Assembly: GCA_036852015.1 (NCBI GenBank)
Contig: JAANDG010000164.1
Span: 1 to 64,000, forward strand
Source: Pelodera strongyloides
Taxonomy: Eukaryota > Nematoda > Chromadorea > Rhabditida > Rhabditidae
DNA length: 64,000 nucleotides
Direction: 5' to 3'
The translations under genes and the position numbers were made by a program. Each line of letters begins with the position of its first letter. The first letter of the stretch is position 1. Below the pieces are notes generated by a model that worked only from the letters and a program-made list of their open reading frames with translations, was not told the DNA's origin and ran no database searches. Shown here in pieces: positions 40,706-53,300 of the stretch.

Positions 40706-41784
40706 GAATCTTTGCCGGAAATAACCAAAAGCTTCCATATAATGCCATTTTGGGTGCAGAATTCGAGAATTTACTGAAGATTAGCTAACAATTGAACAGT
40801 GATTTACTTCCTGTAGCTAATATTCAAACTAGTGCGGTTCTTTGCAATTAGTGAATCCGAGGAAACCGAAGACGGCACGTGAAAAAGCGATTCTGTATGA
40901 GAATTTTGAAACAATAAAAGTTTCATACATTTTCAGAGGTGGTAAACTCAATTGACAGTCCGCCCACTGATGAAACTCCGCAGGTGCATCGCCAGCAGAA
41001 AATACGTTTCGGAGGGAGCGCGATACATGCGCCACAAGTGCGCCAGATGGAATTGAATACACCTTCCCGTGCCTTGGGCGCAAAACAAGGTCCGTTCATC
41101 CAGAGCGCACTCCTTTTTTGCTCATCGTCTTTGTAGAAGTTTCGTGAGACCGTGGCTTTTCCTTTACACATAAAACACGTTTGTTTTTCGAGTATAATGA
41201 ACAACGAACTATAACTAACCTACACCGGCCGCAACGTGTGGCTAGTTATTAATGCATAAAGACAATACATTTATACAAATATTTATCAAAAACTACTAAG
41301 ACATCTGGCCCAACGGAACCATTGCTTTTCCTGGACCTGTTAGATCATTCCTAGCAACAGGTCGCACTGCCTAGGACAAAAGTGATAGTCCGCCGTTATC
41401 AATATCTCCTACCAAATGTAGAGGAAGTTCTCCTGCATTTTAATTTCGCGACAAATTGAACGTGAAACATTAGCAGGGGGGGCTATAAAAAAAGGTGAGC
41501 CCAGGTGTGGCGGTCCACCCATTTGGGGCCCAGTGTAGGCGGCGCAACGGCGCAGAGTGGGCGTGTGGTGGGCGTAAGTATGGCGATCTGCAACTTTTGT
41601 GTGTATTTTATCCGCCGACACCGGGCCCAATCATGCGCGCAAGCGACCTACCGTTTTTGAGTCCCTATAGTATAGTCATTTTCCCCTTATGAGTGAGGTG
41701 TGGGCGAGATGTAGGCGGCCCACCCCAGTGTAGGCCGCGCACAGGCCAAGTTTCCTCAGTGTTAATAAATAAATGATTGTTTTC

Positions 41785-41915
41785 CGCTTCAAGAGCACAC
41801 TCCTTTATTCAAGGTTGGTTCAACACAGGGTTCAACGCTTATAATTTGTTCCGCAGCGGCCGTGAGCATTAGGTTACGAGTTTCAGATGATAAATTGCCT
41901 GACGTCTTTCTTTTT
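41785..41915 (-). mobile_element. diverged SINE 3' fragment
   Basis: CGCTTCAAGAGCACACTCCT, TTATTCAAGG, TTGTTCCGCAGCGG and ACGAGTTTCAGATGATAAAT track the full SINE with many substitutions. Confidence 0.75.
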
Positions 41916-42468
41916 TTGACAAAACTGTCTAAAGCAGATTAACGAATTGTCAGGATCACTAATTATGCATTATACATTGTTCCTCACAGTAGTGGATCGT
42001 TTTTGTTTTATTTTGAAGTACGTATTGAATTAGTTACTGTGCACATCTGTATTTGCTACGGTCGCAGTAGTTTACATGTATATAGTTAGAAACGGCCGGG
42101 CTTTATTTGGTTACTACACGACTACACCTACACTTACAGTAAGAAAATAGCTTGTTCCTTCGTGTGTTGAAATTTACTCGTGTTGTAATCCACAAGAGCT
42201 ACCGTAACTTTCAATTTTTGTCATTATTTGTGACTGAATTCAATCAATAATGAGAATTTTTGGAGAAAATCAGAAGACGATTGCGCCTCGACTCGCTCGC
42301 TTGTTTGTTTGATATAGTTGCTTTCAGTTCATTTTTTTGTGTTAGCGCTTATTGAGTTACAAAATGGGATTGCTAATTAGTATGGCGTATTCTTGTTTGT
42401 CCGTCCTTGAGCCCGTGGTTTATTTTCCAGATTTGTTTTAGGTTTGCTTCAGTTCTTCAGCTGTGGCA

Positions 42469-45400
42469 ATGAATGCTCGGTCGGAGAATGTAGACAGAAT
42501 TATGGATATAATCAATAGCGTCAAAGAAGAACACTCAACTAATAACAACACTGAACTATTTTCACTGAAATCTGGCATACAGGTTTGTATACTAAGTTTT
42601 TTGTTGGCTTTTCGTTTTTCTGTTCTGTAAAAAGGAACACTGGCGTGTGGAATGCTTGATAATAATATATATTTAATAGTGGTGTTTAATATTTAATATG
42701 CACACCTTTTGGTGTATTTAATAAATAAAAAATGTAGAATATCTGGGCGCATTGCAATTAAACAGTTGACCAGTTGATAAAACTACCGCTGACTGGGCAA
42801 GCTGTCCATTTAATAACTAAATTGCAGTGTTCTTCTTCGGATTATTCTATGAGTGGTGTGGCCTCCACTGTTGAGGTGGAATCCTCTTCAGGATGTCAAA
42901 GTGGCGAAAATAAACACCATCCATTGGAGTCTGCACCACTTGCGGGCCAACATACTCAAGTAAGTTGTTCACTCAAATAAGATTTGTTAAAATGGCCAGT
43001 TCCATTCGAAAATACCCCTATTTTGTTATTCGTTGTTCCATCTGGTTTTCCCCAATCCAATTTAGCATAAACAATATATGCTTCCTTTTTAAAGGATCGC
43101 AGTCACTCCAAAATCATCATTTTGCTTCGAGTATACTTGAATTTAGTAAAGAATAAAGAAACATACTTTACCAAAACCGAATAATTTGAATTCCAACTCA
43201 GGGGGTGAACAAGTAGAAAAGTAGTTCTACTTAACTACCGCGGGTTTATGAAACGTATAGTGATATGCCTGCAGACCCTTGCAGTATGTGTAAAGATATA
43301 ATATGCAGATATTTTCTGAAATAATTTGCATACTCCCGATCGGGAAGCAGCTGTATGAACACGTTTCGTGATCCTGCGGTAGTTAAATAGAACTACTTTT
43401 CTACTTGTTCACTCCCTGCGTTGGAATTCAAATTATTCGGTTTTGGTAAAGTATTTGTCTCTATTCTTTACTAAATACAAGTAAACTCGAAGAAAAACGA
43501 TGATTTTGTAGTGACTGCGATCCTTTAAAAGAGATCATTTACGTGTGGAAGAGAAAATTTACAATACCATATCCGGACATTCCCAAGAAATTAGTATGCT
43601 GGACACAAAATTACATCCTATCAGGCCAATCAGGTGGCAGCTAGAAGCGAGATATGGTATTACACTGGGTTGTGTGTGAAGGTTATCAATTTGTTTATTG
43701 GCTGTTTTAGTTATTTAGTTTTAATGAATTTTGAAATATATATTTCTTCTTTATTTGCATTCGCGACATATGTATCTGCAGGTGTAAAAACTAGCGGTAA
43801 TTTGGATTAAATGCCTTTCAGTTTTACAGTAAAGTAAGAGCATTTCGTGATAAAAAAGAATAACCATCGCTTAGCTATGGTGACCCGACTGTGGCAGCTA
43901 TGAAGCACTTAGTGTATGGGTTGTGCCATCTGCAATTTATTACAATAAATATAAATCATGTTAAGATGCATCAAGTGCCTCCAGTTTCCATTTTTGCGGT
44001 TCCTCCGAATAACAGTTCGCTTCAGGCTCAAGGTTGGTTTGATTTGTGGTCGTTATCGTTAGGCGTTTCTATATAAACTATAATACCAGTATTGAATGGG
44101 TAGATTTTTTTTACCGTACGTCACCCTTTTGGACAGGGCATTACGGATACCAAATCTCTATTTGCAAACTTTTCGTCTCCTGGCCGAAGATAGATATGGG
44201 GGACAGCTACAGTCACTACGATCACTAATAGTTATAATAACTCGCTTACCCAAATACGTTTAAGATAGACCCATCATTGAATACTGTGATTATAACGTAT
44301 ATAATCATTTATTATGTTTATATTTAGGGTCTGCCTGTTTGCAGTGTGGTGCCGTGGGTTGTATATCGCAATCGCGCACACGAGGACATGTGTTAATTCA
44401 GTGTCGGATGCATTGTTCATTTGTAAGTTGGAATTATTGTGTTCGCTTATCATGTGTGGTGGTATCGCAACTTTTATTTATTTATTCTCTTGCATGTGCG
44501 TTTAAATTTTGCTTTCCAGGACGCGGGCGCTTGGCTATCTACTGCGAGTTGGGCAGGTGATACAACTGACGATTCAGCCTTGGAATTTTCACTACTAATG
44601 TGCGGACAAATGTTACGAGTAAGCATTTGTGTATTTATTTATTTATTTTTTCCGCAAGAGATATCTATGTTGAAAACAAACCGAGAAACATGTTTTTTGG
44701 CCGACCCAAATGGCAGATTGTCGCCCATTTCACTGTGACACATGACCGGCTGGCAATAATCTTTTTGTCTCTCTTCCCCAGGTCCTCGGTAGTATAGTGG
44801 TGAGTATCCGCGTCTGTCACATGCGAGACCCGGGTTCAATTCCCGGCCGGGGAGAATTTTTTGCACTTTCCTAGGGATCGTGTTTCTTCTTCAATTTAAA
44901 GAAGCTCACTACTCTCTTTTGCGTTTCCTGTATATTCATTATTAATTGTACTTCGTAATAAGTTACTCTTTTGCAGAAGAACAGGAGAATTTCGTTATTA
45001 ATTTCCTTTTACGCAGTATTTGCGGCTTTTGATGTAGTCTAAGCAATAACGAAAGTAATGAAGGAGAAAGGTCATTATCGGCTAGTTTCTAACTTGAGTG
45101 ACATACATCTACGTAAGCCTTACTTAAATCTCCGGTCCTTCACTTCAATTTTCAATTTTCAATCTTTTCTTTTTGTTTCTTTGTTCTTCTTTCCTGTTCA
45201 ATTCTTCAGTACTTCAGTAACTTCAGTTTACATTTTTACAACTTGAACTTGTTCTGCGTTTGCTGCCTTTGGGTATATAAGCGTGTAGCTCTCGTCTCAT
45301 CATCAGGTCTCTTGTTATAGGTAGCTTCTGTGATTGCTATTTGCTGAAAGTCTGAATGTTACGTCAGTTTTGTTTTGCATGCTCAAGCCATGGAGTCCCA

Positions 45401-48400
45401 CATATGGCGAGATGGCCGAGCGGTCCAAGGCGCTGGTTTAAGGCACCAGTCACTTCGGTGGCGTGGGTTCGAATCCCACTCTCGTCAGAACTTTTTAGCG
45501 TTGAATTGAATTTTGCCTGATCGCTAACTAATGTAAATCTGAATTCTAGACCCGTTATTCTAAGCTAAATAAACGGAAATTGTAATAGCATACAAAATTT
45601 TACTGCATAAAATGCACCTTTTACACCATGCCAGTGTGTTGCAGTATTCGTATTGTAAAAAATGCTCTGTAGTTTAATCACATATGAGGAAGCACTTTTG
45701 GATTTTGGTTATTTGCTGAAAGTATAAATGGTACATCAGCTTTGCTTTACATGCTCAAGTCATGGAGCCCCAGATATGGCGAGATGGCCGAGCGGTCCAA
45801 GGCGCTGGTTTAAGGCACCAGTCACTTCGGTGGCGTGGGTTCGAATCCCACTCTCGTCAGAACTTTTTAGCGTTGAAGTTGAATTGAATTTTGCTTGATC
45901 GCTAAGTAGTGTAAAACGGAATTCTCGGAAACTTGGTCACGAAGTGGTCATCATTGTCACCAAATGGGCCATCCCACCCCCACGAATAACCAGTGAACAC
46001 CATATGGGTTCACTTCCTATGTAATGTAGCAGTTTGTTTAGCAATCAAGAGCCTGCGGCTAAAATTATTCAGCAGTGAAGTGACCGTGAACTTACAATTA
46101 GTGCTAGGCCTTTTTAATGTAGTTTTAGATACTGCATGTATTTGAAGTTGAAGGGAGCTTCTGAAGTGAGCTATGCAATACGAATACAATAGTGGTTTCA
46201 AATTGAATTTTCAATAGTAAACCTTTGTGTTCTTTTCAATTTAGTCATCAAATAAAATATTTGTTCTCTTTCCATGGCCCTTATAGCTCAGTGGCAGAGC
46301 GTTGGTCTTGTAAACCAAAGGTCGGTAGTTCAATCCTGCCTGAGGGCAAATGTTTTAATAAATACTAAATTCATTATTAATTTGTTATCGAGACTCTTGG
46401 CGCCTTGGCGGTCTTATTTTGAAGGCAAACGTTCATTTGTTGTTTATTAACTACACCAAAAAGTGATCGTTCTCATTCCCTTGTTACCTTTTTTTTATTT
46501 ATCCGTTGTTTGTACTTTGGATTCAATTCGGTAATTAGAAATTAGGACCGCAAAATATTTGCCCTCAGGCAGGATTGAACTACCGACCTTTGGTTTACAA
46601 GACCAACGCTCTGCCACTGAGCTATAAGGGCCACGTTTCCCATTGCACTCGTGGTGCTGTGTTGTAAGTGAATTCTCGCAGTGCAACTGTATTGCCTAAC
46701 AGTCAATGTTTACTCAGCATAAGTGTATTATTGCATTTGTTTCGTCTTTTACATTTTTCTATGTATTTCCCCCATTTAGACCAGTGCTGCACGTGTGGAG
46801 GCGATTTTGCGTGAGGCGCAACGCGTGATTGGTAATGATCGTCAAGCGAACATTCTTCTACTTTTGGAAAACACGTTCAGAGTTTTCTCTGACTTTCCCA
46901 TCCTTTACGTGTCCGAAGGTTTTGTAAGTTTTACCTTTATCATTCATTGGTTTACTTATATATCGATCCTTGAGAGTGGACAGCAGTTTGCTGCATGCAC
47001 CGCTTTGTTTTAGCATTGTTTTATTTTCACTTTTTTTCTTATCTACAAATTCCCTTTTGTCTTGTATTGTTTAAAATGTGTGTGTTTCTATGAACTATTT
47101 ATTATTGATGTTCCTGTTCCTCCTGTTTTTTTTTTTTTTTTTTTTGATAATTTTGACTGACCTTTCTTTCAGCTTTCCCGAAATGGAATTGCTGCTGTTG
47201 TCCGCGACCTACTCAATCATATGTATTCAAGGGCTTCTCAGTTTCGTGTGGCTGAGAAATTGTGCACGCGAGTGAGTTTCGTCTGCTTTTGAATTATTTT
47301 TAATACAAACCTTTTGATCCTTTATTTCTCGTTTGTAGTTCGGAATAATGGGAATACTTCGTTGGTGTCAGCAAGTAATTTTTTCTTCATTTTCAGGATG
47401 TTACGGCCTTTTCTGCTTGCCATTCGTTGAACGTTCCACTGACAAAGGTCAACCGAGACGAGGATCCAACTGTACGGTTATAGTTTATGTTTACTTCTTG
47501 GCATGACAATGACACACAATATCGCAAGCAATTTGCATCTTACATGGCATACAGTAACAATATCAGCAAGATGGAGCACCTGAGCTTTGCATTCCTAATA
47601 TTCTTAGCTGGCCATGAGCCCTCTGAATTTAAGCAAAATTCTAATTCCGGAGTTGGCTGGTGGTTTGGCGGTGAACTCATCATCTGGCTTAGGCTATGAA
47701 CGGTGCCGGTTCTCGTTTTGCATATTTCATATTTTGTTCTAGCTCACTCACTCAACAGCGAAACAGATCAAATTTGATTTAGACGTGAATTTTAGAATTG
47801 TCTGTTTGGGAATGTTCACTCGCTGGTGCACTGTTTCGATTTGATGTGCGTCAAGTTTATCATGATTCTCAATACCGTTACGAACATCAACACGGTTTCC
47901 TCAAACGTAAGTTATCAGGTACTACTGCAACTTGTTATCACGTTCTCTACATGTGTGCGTGTTACTTTCAAACGATGTTGTCGTCGTACAAGTGAACAAG
48001 TCTACCACTTTTACTTGTTACCGTATGACGGCCAGTTTTGAAACGTATGGCAGACGCTGTATTGTATGCTATATTCTGATGAAGTGTATGCAAATTACTG
48101 CACGATTATTAAACTTGATATATTAATTAGCATACAGCATAGGAGAATGTACGTGTCTCAAATACGTTTCAACAAGCGGCCATTATTTCGCTTTAAAGAT
48201 GGTACCGTGGTACTATTTAGGCATCTTCCATGCAATCGGTCATCGTTCGTTTGCGTCAGGAACTGCTGCAGTCGTTGGCGGCGCGTTCCGGTCTTTCTTT
48301 GCCAATCCCCTATGCGGACAGAATTCCTGTCAAAGGAAATGATGCAAGGCTTCTGACCACGTGGCTTTCTAATGGATCGTATTTTGCTGCAGTTGATGCG

Positions 48401-48558
48401 TTGGACCGATTGAGGTGAGCTTTCTAGAGAATGGGTTGATCGAAGCGAGTTTCAGAATTCGGATTCAGAAGTGAACGAATGAACCGGAGCCCGGTGCACC
48501 GTTTCTGCAGATTCGGTTGATATAACCCGGTACTCTTTATCTTTTTAGCGAGTTTGGC

Positions 48559-48606
<48 letters not shown>

Positions 48607-49437
48607 ACGAATATAAAAGTATACTCTGATTTTGCTATTTCAGAGAGAATCAGGGTGCGATGTGGGGTTGTTGTTCGATGACAACGGAGGACACGCTGCT
48701 GCTTGCCTACTGTAGGGATGTGTCACTCAATGGATGGGCGCTGATTGGTATCTCTGAGGAGGAGCTTTTTTCTCAGGTAATTTGTGATGAATTTACTAAT
48801 GATTAATTATTGTTAACTTTTAATATTGCGATTTTTGTTGATTTCGGGATGGAGCATACAATGTGAAACTTCGCGTGGTCGCCACATAGTTTGAGATTGT
48901 GCCCCATTTGGGTACAAATTGGTTGTAATTGCGGTTTCGCGCATGTGTTCTCTCCAAAAAGAGGCCTTTATTTTACCATTCATTTACCATTCAGTGCATG
49001 GCGCTGTGGCGCAACCGCCGGGGTTTACTAGTATGAGTTTCTTGCCGTGCACATGAACTTGTCTGCAGGTAACAGCGGTCCGTCTGGCTTGTCTGAATAT
49101 GGGAGCATCGCTGAATTGCGACTGGTGCAGAAGATTAACAGAAGAGAATAATGAAGCGGGAAAGTCGAGTGCTACGGATTTGCAGGTAACTATTGATTGA
49201 ATGTGTGAGTAGGTGGGCGAATTGTATAGTTATTTAGTTATTTTGGTTAGGTTCGCTCTTTTTTTCTGGAAAGAACTTTTTTCTCTGATTGGCTACCGTG
49301 CTATGTCGACTGTTATTTATTTTGATATCCTGCAGTTCTTTGATATTGGAGTTTGGAGTGAGTATAAAAATAGTTTTGAGGTTTTAAGGAATGCCTATTT
49401 TGCGTCATTGTATATTTGTCATACATTCAAGTATTAG
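42469..49437 (+). CDS. unrecognised ~0.5 kaa protein, 12-13 exons
   Basis: Exons that join in phase: 42469-42582, 42828-42959, 43966-44032, 44328-44422, 44520-44618, 46780-46923, 47173-47271, 47397-47471, 47796-47906, 48221-48414, 48644-48776, 49069-49185, and a tentative last exon 49336-49437. The start MNARSENVDRIMDI follows a TTCTTCAG site that could be a spliced-leader acceptor. After a Ser-rich region comes a Cys/His cluster (ACLQCGAVGC ... GHVLIQCRMHC) that could bind zinc. The rest is helical (AARVEAILREAQRVIG, VRLRQELLQSLAARSG) with no membrane segment. I do not recognise the family; function unknown. The intron 44619-46779 holds five tRNA genes. The 3' end is uncertain, and another acceptor at 49895 gives an alternative last exon. 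Confidence 0.7.
43088..43530. repeat. Inverted-repeat MITE E, ~440 bp
   Basis: Terminal arms CTTTTTAAAGGATCGCAGTC / GACTGCGATCCTTTAAAAG, continuing inward through GGAATTCAAATTATTCGGTT and GTAGTTCTACTTAACTACCG with their complements. It lies in intron 2 of the unrecognised gene. Confidence 0.92.
44783..44854 (+). tRNA. tRNA-Asp (GUC)
   Basis: 72 nt. The acceptor TCCTCGG pairs with CCGGGGA, the anticodon loop CTGTCAC gives GUC, and the T arm is CCGGGTTCAATTCCCGG. All stems are intact. It is in an intron of a protein gene, same strand. Confidence 0.96.
45406..45487 (+). tRNA. tRNA-Leu (AAG)
   Basis: 82 nt, identical to 11349-11430. The upstream flank (CATGCTCAAGCCATGGAGTC) is duplicated before the copy at 45778, so these two arose by tandem duplication of ~370 bp. 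Confidence 0.95.
45778..45859 (+). tRNA. tRNA-Leu (AAG)
   Basis: 82 nt, identical to 45406-45487. The upstream (ACATGCTCAAGTCATGGAGC) and downstream (AGAACTTTTTAGCGTTGAA) flanks are shared with it. Confidence 0.95.
46277..46348 (+). tRNA. tRNA-Thr (UGU)
   Basis: 72 nt, identical to 6948-7019. Cloverleaf intact, anticodon UGU. Confidence 0.95.
46560..46631 (-). tRNA. tRNA-Thr (UGU)
   Basis: 72 nt, inverted relative to the copy at 46277, repeating the inverted pair seen at 6948/7185. It is antisense to the host intron. Confidence 0.95.
48013..48200. repeat. diverged MITE related to family A
   Basis: GGCCAGTTTTGAAACGTATG at the left and CATACGTTTCAA-like (AATACGTTTCAACAAGCGGCC) followed by ATTATTTCGCTTTAAAG at the right. 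It lies just upstream of the exon at 48221. Confidence 0.65.
48560..48600. repeat. poly(T) tract, 41 nt
   Basis: Uninterrupted run of T in the intron before the exon at 48644; length is likely unstable or sequencing-dependent. Confidence 0.9.
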
Positions 49438-50350
49438 ACTAGAAATCAGAAATTCCGTAGTTTTGTGTTTTGCAAATGTGTGCCGTAACAGTAGTTCCAT
49501 CAAGATGCACTGATGTTCTCTCTATCGAGCGTTTCTCTTTATTTGTCAGGTATCAATTCATTAATTCATTATGGGGTTTCCAAGTATGCTGAAAAGGTAC
49601 CATATCTTCGAAGTAAACGAGAATTTTTATTTATTTTTTTGTATTAGATATGTTAGCTTGTTCGTGCAAAAATACGGTATTATTCATTATTGACAGAATC
49701 ACACCGATTTTTTGGGATACTTGGAAACCCCATTATCCTGTGTGCCCATGCAAACATGCATCCATGTATTAGTTGTATGGCGCTTATTGTTGTTTGTTGT
49801 ACATATTGTTTATTGTGTATTGTATATTTCGCGTTACTGTATCAGGCATTTGACTCGTACTAATTAATTCACTTTATTTGCATTTGCCACTTCAGGGATA
49901 TTTATGCTTCGTCGTTTACTGGTTTTGGATAGTTTTGGTTTTGAACATTGATAAAAAATTTAAACTGATGTTTCGCTTTTTATTACCTTAATACGTTTTC
50001 TACGAATAATTATATGTTGAGTATTTTATTTGTGAACGGTGTTGTATTTGCTATAGTTTCTCGTTGTTTTGTGCGTTTGTTACCGTAGTCCGCGTTGCGC
50101 TCAGCTGTCGTATGTCGCTTGGTCTATGTATGGATTCTTTGGCTTATAAAATAGATTATGAATTATAAGTCGTTTTGTTAGAAATTATCTGTTGTTGCTG
50201 TTTGTTGTCGTTGTTGTTAGGCTCTACGATTTTAAATATCTTTTAAATAATGTCTTCTTCATTTTGTTTTTAGACATAAAATGCTCTCGATTACGTACAA
50301 CGATTCTATTTAGGTACGTTGGACCACACTCGAATCTAGATACAGCGAAG

Positions 50351-53300
50351 ATGCCAGTATTGGTATGTTTCCTTTACCACTATTTACTCACAATCAGTTA
50401 AACTTTGTCATTTGATACTACGTTTGGCTTCCTATTGGTCGGTTTGGATTAAAAAATGCCTGTAAACAGTCTGTCTGGATTTACAGCAAGAGACTATTTT
50501 TCGTTATCTCGCGGTTCTTTTTGCGTTTCAGTTTAAATATTTCAAACAAAGTGGACACATTAATTAAGAGGTACAGTTGTCAGGTTCTTTTTTATTCTTC
50601 ACTCTTTTGTTCTTCTTGCAGACAAAGTTTGACTCGTCCGATGACGATGGAGACCATAGAAAAGTGGAGAATAAGTCGAAGTGGGAGAATGAGGAGGCCG
50701 GTGAAGAGACAGAGGAAGCACCACCCAAGGTTGGCAATGGCTTATTTTATAATTTTATTGATTGGGCTTTTTCGTAGCAAATTTTTTTCGAAATTACCTT
50801 TTCGTTTGATTGGACGTTTTCATAATTTCCTTATCTTTTCTCAGTTCTTTGTTTTTGTCACTTTCATCCCTTCATGCTCATGCGCGTTATTTATTATTCC
50901 TATTTTTGTTGTCTGCCACATTCCCCTTTAGGTGTAATATTTTCATAAACAGGTCTTGTTTTTATTTAAGATAAAGATAAAGTGAACCGGGTTATATTTT
51001 TTTTTTTTTTTTTAATTTGTTTTTACGCTTCAAGAGCGTGCACCTTTATTCAAGGGTGAAAATACAGATTCAATGTTTGCTTATGACATGTTCCGCAGAG
51101 GTCCTGAGCAGTAGGCGACGAGTTCCAGATGACAAATTGCTCGACGTCTTCGGGCTAGGGCCAGGAGGGATCGCCCATGATTCCCTCGCCTGGTGGTCCG
51201 AATCCGCGGAAACGGAATCCGAATATCAACCGAATCCGCGGAAACGGTGCACCGGGGTCCAGCTCAGAGGCTGGACATACTGGCCATTTAAACTTTCCGG
51301 TGGCCAATCTGCTCGGGAAGTCGATTTAACTCCGCTGGTTTTACCCAGCTACCAACTTTTACACCTTTGATGGGGTGAGGGGGTTCCGGCCCGGGATCGA
51401 ACCAGCGACCGGTGGCGTGGTGAGCAAGGGCCTTGCCACTTGACCACGCCTTGTTTTTATTTAGTTATTTTTAAAGGAAATAACAGCACAGTAGCTTGCA
51501 CCATTAGCGTTTTTTTTAGAAGAAGCATAAGAAGGACAAAGAACGTAAAGAAGTAGAGGAAGACGGTGAGAAAGAAGGAAAGGAAGAGAAGCGCGAGAAA
51601 AAGAGACGCGAGGGGGAGGAGAGACAAGGTGAAGAGGTGAGGGACTCAGATGCAGAGAAGAAAGTATCGGAAAAGGATTCAAGGTTTGACGTTTACTTTT
51701 GATTTTCTACTTCCTCGTCGTGTTTCGTGCTCGTTTTGAATACCTGGGTTCCATTATAGGGATGCATTCTTTGGAATTTTGGAAGTAGGCTGAATAGGTA
51801 TTTTACTCGTATTAGCAGTAGGGTGTAAATTAGGCGCGTATTTAAAAGTTTTGAGAGGTGGTACCCGCCGTCTGTGTGAAAGTGGGGAGCGAGTTGGGTT
51901 AATTTGCAAGTTTTCTTGTGAGATCCGATGAAATTACGACCCACGACCGGGAGCGCATTCGGCGGGGGTGGTTTATGACAAGATTAGCAAGCTGTAATCA
52001 TTTAGGTGCTAGAGGTAGCGTAGATAGTGTGTTTGGATGTTTGTATAAAAGCTTCTACTTTCAGACCCGAGCGGCATAGTACTGACGAGCGACGGGAGAG
52101 GAGCAAAGATAGTAGAGATGAAGGCGACAGACATAGAAAAGATGATAGAGATAGGAGGGATGATAGAGAAAGACGTGATGATAGAGAGAGGCGCGACGAC
52201 AGAGATAGAAGGGTTTGTTATTTTTGCTTCGTTTTATTATTTATTTCTTGCTTCTAATCGCGTTCAGTGTTTTTCTTCAGAATTCAAAGTATCTTGTATT
52301 GCTACTACTTTCATTTTTATTCCCGTCGCTTTAATAAGAAATTAAGAAATTTGGTGTTTGTTATTTGTCTCGCCTTTTAAGCTTTATAAGAACTTTTTGA
52401 CTGTTCGTAACTGGAATATTGGACAGGATTTCGGCGTTTGGTCTCTCCAAATCTTTGTAAAGAAGTGTTATATAAGACAGCGGATCATCTTTTATTATTA
52501 TTTCTGATTTGAATATTTCAGATGGATGGTGGTCGTGGTGGTCAAAGAGATAACAGAGGAGATCGGAGAGACTGGAGAGGGGTAAGTAATCGTGCAACAT
52601 TATATTTTATGCAAATCGGGATTGTCAATCAGACACTCGCAGATGCGTGTTTCTTCTTCAGACTTCAGATGAGTTGAATCGGATGCTTAATGGAAGATGT
52701 ATGATCATATGTACGTGTTTAAGTTACTGGTTTCATTTTAGGATAATCGAGATAATCGCCGTGGTGGTGGTGGTTATGGCGGTCGTGGTGGTAACCGCGG
52801 TGACTGGCAGGATCGGAGACGAAATGACAGAGGAGGCGATAGAAGGGATGACAGAAGGGACCGTGACTTCAATGGCGGACCGAGGCGGGACCGGAGAGAA
52901 CGGTAACCTTGTGTCTTGTATCTGCTTGGTTGTTTTACATTGGCTGGGCTTGAGTTTGAGTGTTCTTTGATCCCTTGGCTGGGTTGTAAAGTGAATTAGT
53001 CTCAAGCCAGGCCCTCTTTTTGCACAATAAAAACCGGCCACTTCCTGATATTGATCCTTTCCACTTTCAAGAAGTCTTTCTTATCTTCTTGACCCGAACA
53101 CCGCGGGAGCCTGATTGAGATCCCCAATTCACACACAACTCTTGTGAGTTGTGTATGCAAAAATGGAATTTGGAAGGTATGTTTAGACTAGGATCTATTC
53201 GAGAATGAGGAGCTGAATGGGTAACATTTTTTGATTTGAAAGGTTTCAGGTGACCATTCAAGTTTTTTTTGTCTTCTGCCTGATATGTGTGGTATTTGTA

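Larger units (their letters stand above)
39208..42468. other. gene-poor intergenic region
   Basis: No frame with credible splice sites or recognisable motifs. It holds an (AG)n microsatellite, two SINE fragments and a GC-rich patch at 41500-41760 (repeated GTGTAGGCGGC / GGGCGTG) that resembles none of the named elements. Confidence 0.6.

Noticed and set aside
40829..41204. Minus-strand 84-93 residue frames
   Set aside because: No recognisable motif, splice partner or signal; best explained as chance in a slightly GC-richer stretch.
43531..43662. Possible exon DHLRVEEK... of the unrecognised gene
   Set aside because: Its acceptor and donor phases fit neither neighbour; exons 42828-42959 and 43966-44032 join in phase without it. 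Kept only as a finding.
51017..51370. 117 residue plus-strand frame
   Set aside because: Translation of the SINE in reverse orientation.
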